This document shows positions 53,901 to 64,000 of a stretch of DNA of 64,000 nt, in pieces; the stretch's first letter is position 1; every line of letters starts with the position of its first letter. The notes beneath the pieces are model-generated. The model ran no database searches, was not told where the DNA came from, and saw only the letters and a program-made list of their open reading frames with translations. Made by a program: the position numbers and the translations under genes. This stretch comes from Atopsyche davidsoni (taxonomy: Eukaryota; Arthropoda; Insecta; Trichoptera; Hydrobiosidae). The stretch lies in assembly GCA_022113835.1 (NCBI GenBank), contig JAILWY010000010.1, positions 3,621,501-3,685,500 of the forward strand, given 5' to 3'.

Positions 53901-55298
53901 GATGCTCGGGCAGGCCGCCTAAACAGGACATTCGGTGGACTCATCCTCACCGACGACACTACCGTAATATTACACGTCTTCCCCTTTCGGATGACTTGTT
54001 CAGCCACATAACAAAATTTTACGCAATATTTAAATATTTTATAATCATGAAAATTGTATAATTTTTTTCACACCCAACGTCGCCCGTCAGTGTGAATTTT
54101 GCAGATACTCGCTCTCGTAGATTACAATTAATTAATATTCTATTTATGTGCCATCTTCCAATTATGAGCTGGCGCGTCAAATCAACACTTGGCCGTCTGC
54201 ATATTTGAACTTTACATTATCAAGGATTAAAAAAAAATGCCTATTTATTTCAATTATATTCAATAAGTTTTATGAATAATTTGTGATGGACGTGCTTTAA
54301 TTCACTGTTCATTTCGTGTCCGATGAAATATAATATGTGACCATCTTAAATAGCAAAAATTTTAGATTTTGATTATAGTTTTATATACGTGTACTCTTGC
54401 CTAGTAAGCATAATGCTGACCACTGCAGTAGGAGATAGTTAATTGAATAAGAATACTTTCATATTATCAAATGAAAGGAAAGCCTCTAGAAAAAGAAATA
54501 TAGCGAGAGTTCCCCACAATCTACTCACATGCGATAAAGTAAAATCTAGATATATAAAAACCAGTCTTGGTGAATTATTCAGAAATAAAAAATACTTGAA
54601 GAGACTATAATCTAACAGCTGATACAAAATGATCGATCATATTCTGATTCTAAATATATTGAAATGATTTATTTTTTTGAGGATTGGTACTTTCACTAAT
54701 ATCTCTTTATGAATCTTATATATGCGCTGAATTTTATTATTTATGTATTTACGTTTTAATAATTATAAATTAGAATAAATAAAATATATAAAAAGTAAAA
54801 CAGATTTTCATTATTAATTTTTGTAATCAAATTTAGTTGAATTTCTGCTAAATAGCGATAGTTTTTTTGTAATATAGTTTCTTGAGCTTAAAAACCAAAC
54901 CTTGCATTAAATTGTTATATTTTACAAATTTCTTACAGTTATTAAATTTTTAAAATAGTTTGGTGGAAAAATAATAGAATGCTTTGAAATGATTTTAGAA
55001 GCATAGCTTTAAATTATTAATATTTACAATCGAATATCTTAAAAACCATGAACAAGCAAACATACTCGCCGATCTCCTTAGGTGAGAGGCACCCGAAGAA
55101 GAAGAAAACCCAGCGATAAATTATACATTTTTGCATTCGTAATATTATAAATTTGTGGGTTTCACAGAGTATAGTTATATTTTTTTGGGAATCTTGCGGT
55201 TAGAGTTCGGGGTAGTTTCAGGGGATGCGTCGCCCTTCGTTTTCATTTAAAAGTCTAGGGGACCTCGGGGAAGGGCGTCGCGACTCGTCGATCCAACA
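50973..55298. other. AT-rich intronic or intergenic stretch
   Basis: TA microsatellite at 51240-51264. 53513-53960 is GC-richer with short open frames of no recognised family. Nothing else supported. Confidence 0.4.
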
Positions 55299-57327
55299 AG
55301 AAATCGTGCCACCAACTTGCAGCTAGCCAATAGCACTCTACATTGCGTTGTCTACAAAATAAAGGGACGCTGTTGGCTAGCTGCAGGTCGGCTGCACGAC
55401 TCATTGCGACAAATCGTGCCACCAACTTGCAGCTAGCCAATAGTGTCATACATTGCGTTATTTACTTTGGCAAAATTAAAAAAAAATACCCAAAAAAGGG
55501 ACGTTGTTGGCTAGCTGCAGGTCGGCTGCACGACTTGTTGCGACATATCGTGCCACCAACTTGCAGCTAGCCAATAGTGTCATACATTGCGTTATTTACT
55601 TTGGCAAAATTAAAAAAAAATACCCAAAAAAGGGACGTTGTTGGCTAGCTGCAGGTCGGCTGCACGACTTGTTGCGACATATCGTGCCACCAACTTGCAG
55701 CTAGCCAATAGTGTCATACATTGCGTTATTTACTTTGGCAAAACTAAAAAAAAATACCCAAAATATAGGGACGTTGTTGGCTAGCTGCAGGTCGGCTGCA
55801 CGACTTGTTGCGACATATCGTGCCACCAACTTGCAGCTAGCCAATAGTGTCATACATTGCGTTATTTACTTTGGCAAAACTAAAAAAAAATACCCAAAAA
55901 AAGGGACGTCGTTGGCTAGCTGCAGGTCGGCTGCACGACTTGTTGCGACATATCGTGCCATTAACTTGCAGCTAGCCAATAGCATCCTATATTGCGTTCT
56001 TTACTTGGGGAAAATTTATTAAAAAAACACTCAAAATAAAGGGACGCTGTTGGCTAGCTGCAGGTCGGCTGCACGACTTGTTGCGACATATCGTGCCATT
56101 AACTTGCAGCTAGCCAATAGTGTCATACATTGCGTTATTTACTTTGGCAAAATTAAAAAAAATACCCAAAAAAGGGACGTTGTTGGCTAGCTGCAGGTCG
56201 GCTGCACGACTTGTTGCGACATATCGTGCCACCAACTTGCAGCTAGCCAATAGTGTCATACATTGCGTTATTTACTTTGGCAAAACTAAAAAAAATACCC
56301 AAAAAAAGGGACGTCGTTGGCTAGCTGCAGGTCGGCTGCACGACTTGTTGCGACATATCGTGCCATTAACTTGCAGCTAGCCAATAGCATCCTATATTGC
56401 GTTCTTTACTTGGGGAAAATTTATTAAAAAAACACTCAAAATAAAGGGACGCTGTTGGCTAGCTGCAGGTCGGCTGCACGACTTGTTGCGACATATCGTG
56501 CCATTAACTTGCAGCTAGCCAATAGTGTCATACATTGCGTTATTTACTTTGGCAAAATTAAAAAAAATACCCAAAAAAGGGACGTTGTTGGCTAGCTGCA
56601 GGTCGGCTGCACGACTTGTTGCGACATATCGTGCCACCAACTTGCAGCTAGCCAATAGTGTCATACATTGCGTTATTTACTTTGGCAAAACTAAAAAAAA
56701 TACCCAAAAAAAGGGACGTCGTTGGCTAGCTGCAGGTCGGCTGCACGACTTGTTGCGACATATCGTGCCATTAACTTGCAGCTAGCCAATAGCATCCTAT
56801 ATTGCGTTCTTTACTTGGGGAAAATTTATTAAAAAAACACTCAAAATAAAGGGACGCTGTTGGCTAGCTGCAGGTCGGCTGCACGACTTGTTGCGACATA
56901 TCGTGTCATTAACTTGCAGCTAGCCAATAGCATCCTATATTGCGTTCTTTACTTGGGGAAAATTTATTAAAAAAACACTCAAAATAAAGGGACGCTGTTG
57001 GCTAGCTGCAGGTCGGCTGCACGACTTGTTGCGACATATCGTGCCATTAACTTGCAGCTAGCCAATAGCATCCTATATTGCGTTCTTTACTTGGGGAAAA
57101 TTTATTAAAAAAACACTCAAAATAAAGGGACGCTGTTGGCTAGCTGCAGGTCGGCTGCACGACTTGTTGCGACATATCGTGCCATTAACTTGCAGCTAGC
57201 CAATAGCATCCTATATTGCGTTCTTTACTTGGGGAAAATTTATTAAAAAAACACTCAAAATAAAGGGACGCTGTTGGCTAGCTGCAGGTCGGTTGCACGA
57301 TTAGTTGCGACGTGTGCGGAGGCCTTA
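55299..57327 (+). repeat. Satellite-like tandem array with higher-order structure
   Basis: GGCTAGCTGCAGG recurs at 55375, 55509, 55643, 55779, 55914, 56052, 56185, 56319, 56457, 56590, 56724, 56862, 57000, 57138 and 57276. Units are of two kinds: A (133-136 bp, spacer with TTACTTTGGCAAAA) and B (138 bp, spacer with TTACTTGGGGAAAATTTATT). The order is AAAA B AA B AA BBBB, so AAB forms a 405-bp higher-order unit; the copies at 56052-56456 and 56457-56861 read identical. Each unit holds a near-palindrome (TTGGCTAGCTGCA ... TGCAGCTAGCCAA, arms about 38 bp). The right edge ends in a MITE-type terminal repeat. Confidence 0.93.
57304..57327. repeat. MITE terminal repeat closing the array
   Basis: GTTGCGACGTGTGCGGAGGC followed by CTTA matches the right end of the MITE at 14283-14307 (TTGCTACGTGTGCAGAGGGC then TTTA). 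I could not find an equally clear left partner before 55299. Confidence 0.6.
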
Positions 57328-60300
57328 AGCGGGCCGAGTGCTTAGCGAGTGTCTTGTGGTGCCTGTAGAAGTACCATTATGCCATTACATCGCCCGAGCA
57401 TACCGGATGGTGGCGGCCCGGAGTGCCCGTGCGAGGAACCGGCCTGGCATGATTTCATCATCCCGAAATGACTACCTAAATCAAATGTTACGTAAATCAT
57501 AGTTTATCTGAATTATTTCAACATTATTTGTGATAATAATGAAGCCGACTTGTGAGTTTGATCGGTTGGAGTCTTCGCGTGCCGCTGCGAAATCTTTCCA
57601 CTCTTGAAAACCCAATCAATTAATATGCATGCTTAGCGACATATGTGTAAATATTCATACATTTGTATTGTTTAAGCTTAGTGACATTACTGGTTTGATT
57701 AAATTTATAAATTATCATAATATATATATATATATATATCAAACGCGATATTTTTCACAAAAGTAATCTTTGCGCAGCAACAATACTATTTGCAGCATAC
57801 TTGCATATATTAAATCAGAAAAAATCTGTGAACATTAAAAATACACCGCAGAAATTGTTCACACGTGCTTTGTGTATTTTTAACGCTGTGATGCTGAAAA
57901 AATTGCTACTTAAATTGATTAATGACGAAAAATTTTACAAAATTATAACGTCTCGATTGTTCTCATTCCCTCAAGTCGAAAATGAGTGTTATTAATAAGC
58001 CGTGACCTCTTCTAATGACAGTACTTCAGGCGGGCAAATTACTTCTCTTGAGAGATCTACAGGATTAGTTCGTCAAAGATTTGCTGTGTCAGCCACAACA
58101 TATGACACGACGAAATTAATTTGTTGAAAACGTTGCTGTCGAAATTCTCTTGACCTTACCATATTTCTAAAACAGCCTAGTATTTAATTCATAATGTAGA
58201 GCTGAGTGTTTATATATCGACGTCAAATTGTACTGAGAGTTTTTGTGGATCACTACAGAGATCTATGGGATTAGTTTGTCAAAAATTCGATCTCTCACAC
58301 ACAACGAAAACGGCACCCTACTGTTAAAATTCTTTTGATGTAGTGACAATAAAATAAAATCTATTTCATAAACCTAGTCATCAAATTGTAAAAAGGATTT
58401 TTGGTATTTGGTAAATATTTGAAGGTATTAGTTCGTCAAAGATTCGCCGAGTTTAGTTCAAGACACGTTTTTGATCTTGTCATAGGATTTAATTTAAAAC
58501 AAAACTAAATGTACCAATATTTTAATAAAATTATACTGAAGATTTTGCATAAAAATTACTTTTCTTGAGATTTACCAGATTAGTTCTTCTATTTTATATC
58601 TCACTTCAGTAGACAAAATTCCTGTAAAATGATCTTGGTCTTACACAAATGAAGCCTAGTTTTTTATATGTATTATAGTTATGGGGTATATGTACCGATC
58701 GCTTTTTTAAAGATTAATACTCATCAAATTGTATAATGCTAAGATTTTTTTTAAACGTAAAATAAAAAAAAGTACTGTCAAAATTATATTGGTCTTGTCA
58801 TATTGCTCAAATAAAATTTAGAGTAAAATTAACAAATTACTAAATGCACCGATATTATTCAAAGCATACTTGAAACATTCTTTTAAAAGGATGCATTACT
58901 GAAAAATTAATATACTTTACCCTTTAAATAAAAAAAATATGTAGAATATTTCAAAACTATGCGAATTGGTTACTAATTTTAATAATTAATATTTTGCTGC
59001 AACAATTAACCGGGAAAAATCAACATGAAAATTTTTTTAAACTATTATTAATAATAATACACCTAATCTTAATTTATATAATTTAAAATGTCTATTTAAG
59101 TATTACAAATAAGTTTAAATTGTGTGTATATATTTTTTATTTCGTTTATAGTATAAAGTTGTGAAAAATGAAAATAATTGACTTTTTTAATATTTAATTC
59201 CCATTTACTGACAGTTATTGGTCAATTATTACCAAAAAACAATGGTTTTTCTTATAATCAACAGTTTACAACTTTTCCAGGTCATATTTTCATGACTAAG
59301 ACACAAAAATATTCTTTAGTTAAAAAAAAACGATAAATGTTTATTTCTTCTAATCTTAACAGAGTTTAAATGACAAATGTCTCATATTTTAAAATAAACT
59401 TAATTTGTAGCAGTCGAGATTTTTTTGCAACTTCCTATAGTCTTATATGGCATATATGTATATATATACCTTCGATACATCATACGATTCAGTTGTGACC
59501 ACCCTCTTTTACTGTTTGCTGCAAAATAAATGCACCTAATATATTGCTATTAACATTGTGTTTCTGCCGCGATTTATTAAATCAAATGTAAATTTGAGAC
59601 TTTTACAGCAAAAAATCGTCAATGTGTCGCTAACGTGATTTATTCAAATATATGTCATTAAGTCTACTAGTTTAGGAAATAGTATATATTACGCGAGATA
59701 ATGTTCACTGAATTATCTGTGACAATATCTGGCTACAAGAGAAGAAGCAGATTGTCAAGCATTCAGTACTAAATACGGTCAAATCAGATAAAAGCGTTTT
59801 TCACAATAAATTGAGCTTTTCTTTAAACCTAGTAACAATTCATAGTTTTAACAATATTGAAAATATAAATCTTTATCTCCACCCGGACCCGGGACCGATT
59901 GGCAAGCAAGCGTGCTAGCCCCTGGACTATGAGGCGGTTTTATATTCGGTGTGGATGTATTCTATTATAAAACCAATAATCGAGCACCAGCTGTGACTGG
60001 AGCGAATAATAATTCGTACACTTCCGAATTCCGTCAATTCCGAATGCATTAATTGTATCCATGACAAAGATGCATAAAATCGCAAGTCTATTGTTGAAGA
60101 GTATTGTTTTGAATGTCACTTTGAAACGGTATTTTTAGCAGAAATAATAATTTTAAAAACACTCTAAAGGTCACATTTGGATTTAAACCAAACAACTCAT
60201 GTTGGCAAACGGAAACCAAATATATTTTTTTATAATAAAACCTGAGTAGTTGTATTAGAAATGATTTGCTTTTTTTCGTCTGGTGTCACCTGCAAGTATT

Positions 60301-63300
60301 TTTTTATAAACAAAAATAATTATATTTTTAACTTTTATATTGAGGAAGTACACTTGGAGCACTATAATAAAACAATTTATATTTTATTATACTATAAATA
60401 AATAGGCTTAGTATATAAGTATATACAGTGTTCCAAATCGAACAATAAAATAAACATATTTTTTATTTATTCTAAAAAACACCTCCTAATAAAGAGGTAA
60501 AAAAAAATCTTTTTATACAAAATTTTCATTTATTTCTTGTTATGTTATGTGTCTATAAAATAAAATAATAATACAATGATTATTACAAGAAGCCCTGAAC
60601 TAAAGTGCTGAGAGACACTGTCATTCTCATATCTACTATAATAATAGCCATTGTGTGTGTGTGTATGTTTCATTTTTTGCTTCTCTATAGAATATCTTAA
60701 AAGATACAACGCTGATTTTTTGCACGTAAGTTCAGTAAGTTTTTCCGCAGCTATGTGCCAAATTTCAAGACGATTGGATAATATTTTCATTCATAAACTA
60801 TCATATATGCTTTATGTACGAATTATATGATTCTGTTGCTCACAGCGAGAATTTAAAATTTAGAATTTTTACTAAAAAACAAAATATGATACTTCTAAGA
60901 AATTTCCAGTTTATGTCAGCTTGACACATGGAGCAATTTTATTTTTTAGTTGCGTTAGAAATTATTAATCACATCATTGATAACTTAAAATGCCTCCTTA
61001 AAAAATAACACCGTCTAAGCACAGCAAACGTAATTAAAAAAGAATAGCACAATTGAACGTGATAAAGACTGCATCTAATAAAGAAAAGTGCAGTGAAAGT
61101 GATTCGTTGTTTGTGATACGAAATGTGATATTTCCTAGAATGGGTTTGCTTTCGAAATTAATATCCGGTTATTCAAAACATATGTGTACAAAATGAAATC
61201 AAATATTCATCTAATTGTCAGCCAAACATATGTTCAAACACTATTGCATCGTTCATCGAATATGTCATTTTATGACGGGCTACATTTCTAGTATCCATAT
61301 ATTACCCCAGCGAGCATATTACCTCATTTATATTTTATTTTACATTTTCATAAAACACAATACCTGATGTGTGATAATAAATATTAGTCGCAATCAATTT
61401 ATGTATTTTTTTTATTTTATTGTATTTTAATTTACCAACATTTTAAGCTTCAACAGCGTCTATAGATAAGAACATCAAGAGTCATTATTAGAGAACGTCA
61501 ACACATATATTTCATGGCATCAGTTTTGTGAAGGTATATGGACACAATGGCTTTGTATTGGAGCCCGTTTGATAATTGAATGGATTAAGCATTGCCTATA
61601 CAAACCTACTGGTGGGTGACTCTTTATTATATATTTATATATATATATATATATATATTCTACCTATCTATTTATAGGACAGATACTGTTGAATGCAATC
61701 ATTGCATAGCACGTTTCTAAGAAAACTCAATTCAAAGTTTTCCAATAAATTAATAAAAATGATTTAATCTTGATGTGTTGTTTTGATCTATAACATGTAC
61801 TTTATTTCAAATTACAACAAGTAGACATCTAAGAGTATCACTAATGATTAACAACCATTGGTTGCGAATGATTAATGATGCATTTAAATTCAATCACGTA
61901 CCGTTCAACGAACAAACAATTATGTACAACTCGAGGTATAAATGCTTATTGTAAATAAATGGAAATAATATGGTATACTGTGATTGCTCAGGTAACTCAT
62001 TGTGAAAACAAAGTATTGGCAATTGTTTGGTTCAGCAACGAGAAAACTAATAAATTTGGTCTGAAATCAACCTGTTATACATAAAATAAAAATAGCAGGA
62101 AATCTTGTTTTCTAGGTTATCAGTATAATTACAAATGAATTTTTTTCCCGCCAATAATAGTATGATTGCACTTTAAAGATACTATTTTTATAACCTTCAA
62201 AAGTATTAAAGTGTAGATACAACTATACTTTGTTACGCATATTTAAAGAATTTAATTAATGATGCACTACTTAACTACTTAAGTCACATATAATTATATT
62301 CGGTCATTTCTCTTTTACACGTTTACTTTGAAATATATAATAAACTCTTCTGATAAATAGTTTATATATTTGTTACTTTCATAATCACTATTAGATATAT
62401 TGGTAATCCTTCTTTAACAAATAATTCAATTTCATTTTAGTTTTCATAAAAAGGAATGAAAAGTTTGAGCAATACGCAATTTAATGTAAAATAGCATAAA
62501 TGATGTACTTAATTTTTTATTATTTAAAGTCGTAATTTTTTAATTTAGCTCTGACGCTATTTCAGAAATAACCACAATAAGTTGCAATCGATTGTTTGAG
62601 TTTTGGAAATTCGCTGTGGAATTAATGTGGTTTATTAAACTATTTATAAGCACTGCGTAAAAATATAAAATCTAGGGAAAAAATAGCAACATGCTACTCA
62701 TTCCTATGTAATTATATATTTTTTTTCTTTCCCCCAAATACTGTGGAATATGTTATTTATGTGTGAGGTAGTGGCCTAAAATTCGTTCTTGATTTGGTAT
62801 GATAACCAAAGACGTGCTATAAAAATGGTGAATAATGCTGTCCTGGTTTTTTTTAAAGTCTACTCTGTTTTCTATTATAAATAGCTTTCGTTTCTAACTG
62901 CCATATCTTCCCAATCGCTTTTTTACACCCAAGAACCACCAGCACTGCGATTTCTTCGAACCAAAGAACCGCAACAGCACGATAGAAAGATATCTGATTT
63001 TTCACAATAAAGTGGAATATCTGGCAAATCAAAAATTAATAACGATTCACAGATTCTCAGAACGACAGATTCTCATATCTTACTTACTAGTTCTAACTTT
63101 TTGTAGACATCATCTAATTACTTAAATTTGTCATTGTGATGTAATTTTCGGGTTTTGCAGAAAATACATGCGTTCTAAACAATCATAAATTAATGTTGTT
63201 GTATGTTATCTCTACCAAAGCGGGTCCAATTCCCAAAATATAATAATACACTATATTCACCACAAATGGTGTTCCCATAAAAACCGCTTGTAGCAACCTG

Positions 63301-63641
63301 AAAATTGTATAAAATTCAACTGTTTATTAGGTATATATTTAGGCGCCTTTATATTTAACTCGACTAAAACTTTACGTGTCCTTGAAAGGGTGAAATCTTA
63401 GAGTAGTGCGCTAAACTTCAGATAGACGCAAAATAATTACACATTTATTATAATAATATTAGGGCCATAATCAGATTTTACCAGACCAGGTAAATACTTT
63501 GATGAAATTCGGGACAGTTGGTTGTTGAAGACTGACAAACAGAGCTGAGATTCAGAGAAAATCAGTACAACTGGCGACACCCGTAGATCGTCAAACCTAC
63601 TTGCAATTCCAATCAATCCAAGCATGTGTTGTGTTCCACAG
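57328..63641. other. AT-rich presumed intron upstream of the second SLC24 exon
   Basis: Contains TA microsatellites (57719-57739, 61630-61658), a tRNA-like SINE fragment at 59880-59950 and a short TG repeat near 60653. No supported exon. Confidence 0.45.
59880..59950 (-). repeat. tRNA-like SINE or tRNA pseudogene fragment
   Basis: The minus strand shows a pol III-like A box (TAGTCCAGGGGCTAGCACG) and B box (GGTCCCGGGTCCGGG) at roughly tRNA spacing. A full cloverleaf with a clear anticodon is not apparent, so a SINE head or pseudogene is preferred. Confidence 0.4.
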
Positions 63642-63812
63642 AAAATTGCACACAGGCAGCTATAGATGACTTCCCGAAAGATCTCTTCACCCAGGAGCAG
63701 AGGCAGGCGGGCGCCGTGGTGCTACACATCGTGGCGTCCCTCTACCTCTTCGCAGCCCTAGCGGTGGTTTGCGACAAGTACTTCGTGCCAGCCGTGGACA
63801 TGATGTGCCAGG
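63642..63812 (+). CDS. Second NCKX/SLC24 exchanger, internal exon (gene continues past the window)
   Basis: Acceptor TGTTCCACAG, 171 nt, phase 2 in and phase 1 out, donor GG|GTAATT. Encodes NCTQAAIDDFPKDLFTQEQR, then QAGAVVLHI, a membrane segment and CDKYFVPAVDMMCQ. NCT, DFP.DLFT.EQR.GAVVLH and CD.YFVP are the family blocks before and in TM1. It ends after MCQ at the same codon and phase as the minus-strand paralogue ends after MCH, but lacks that gene's intron between EQRRA and GWIAV. Conservation is closer to NCKX3/4-type consensus (GAVVLH) than gene 1. The alpha repeats lie beyond 64000. Confidence 0.93.
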
Positions 63813-64000
63813 GTAATTGCAGCCGCTTCCATACCCTCACAACCATCGCCGTCCCCAGCAAAATGCGCCAGTCACTTGCTACGCCATCGATGCTCTTGGC
63901 ATACAAACCACTGCAGCTGGGCATATCGTACGCTGCCACAAGGGTGCAAAGACACGGGGGTGCTGCGAGGTTTAGTTTTTAGCGCTTTTGCCATATACGG
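63813..64000 (+). other. Start of the next intron of the second SLC24 gene
   Basis: The sequence after the donor remains GC-rich and the previous frame stays open to 63982, but the family similarity stops exactly at the donor, so this is read as intron. Confidence 0.7.

Noticed and set aside
55255..56785. Repeated LLASCRSAARLVATYRATNL-type open frames in the satellite array
   Set aside because: The same peptide recurs only because the DNA unit repeats; spacer lengths of 133-138 bp shift frames and there is no start-to-stop conservation.
55299..57327. CRISPR array
   Set aside because: Repeats are far too long, spacers are not unique, there are no cas genes, and the genome is eukaryotic.
59880..59950. 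Functional tRNA gene on the minus strand
   Set aside because: A- and B-box-like words are present, but I could not fold a complete cloverleaf with an anticodon loop.
63813..63982. Continuation of the second exchanger exon to 63982
   Set aside because: The frame stays open but similarity to NCKX stops at MCQ, where a GTAATT donor matches the paralogue's splice position and phase.

Overview
The window looks like an arthropod, most probably insect, nuclear genome: it is strongly AT-rich, has GT-AG introns, long introns, many transposon relics and only three or four protein-coding loci. I cannot fix the order or species. There are no bacterial operons, CRISPR arrays, rRNA genes or intact tRNA genes.

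Genes. (1) A minus-strand start exon at 18924-18968 (15 codons, phase 0, strong donor) probably opens a gene running left; I could not find its later exons. (2) A secernin-family gene (peptidase C69 homologue) lies on the plus strand in six coding exons, 20379-23660, giving 401 residues with all splice phases closing. (3) A K+-dependent Na+/Ca2+ exchanger (NCKX, SLC24 family) lies on the minus strand in eleven coding exons from 38850 down to 26551, giving 524 residues, with a 6.6-kb first intron; it converges on secernin. (4) A second SLC24 paralogue enters on the plus strand: one clear exon at 63642-63812 and a candidate first coding exon at 47194-47222 in a GC-rich promoter-like island. The two exchangers are therefore head to head.

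Mobile and repeated DNA. 5892-7667 is a very young non-autonomous LTR element: 250-bp LTRs that read identical, TG..CA ends, 5-bp target duplication ATGGG, and an interior that is almost entirely a GC-rich 108-bp minisatellite open in five of six frames. The exchanger introns hold an internally deleted piggyBac element (28815-29865, TTAA sites, 15-bp terminal repeats, transposase Cys-rich tail) and two pogo/Tigger-like elements (32652-33044, 33568-34025). 38.9-47 kb holds an inverted duplication, a Penelope-type hammerhead ribozyme, a second degraded one, a LINE-like tail and a 32-bp perfect palindrome packed with CRE and E-box sites. 55.3-57.3 kb is a satellite-like array of about 134-138-bp units with higher-order structure; it carries at its right edge the terminal repeat of a MITE found alone at 14.15 kb. 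49.93-50.97 kb is an older tandem array.

Most other sequence is AT-rich non-coding DNA with TA microsatellites and small GC-rich patches that may be promoters or old transposon fragments. The strongest candidates for something new are the LTR element built around a five-frame-open minisatellite and the MITE-derived higher-order satellite.
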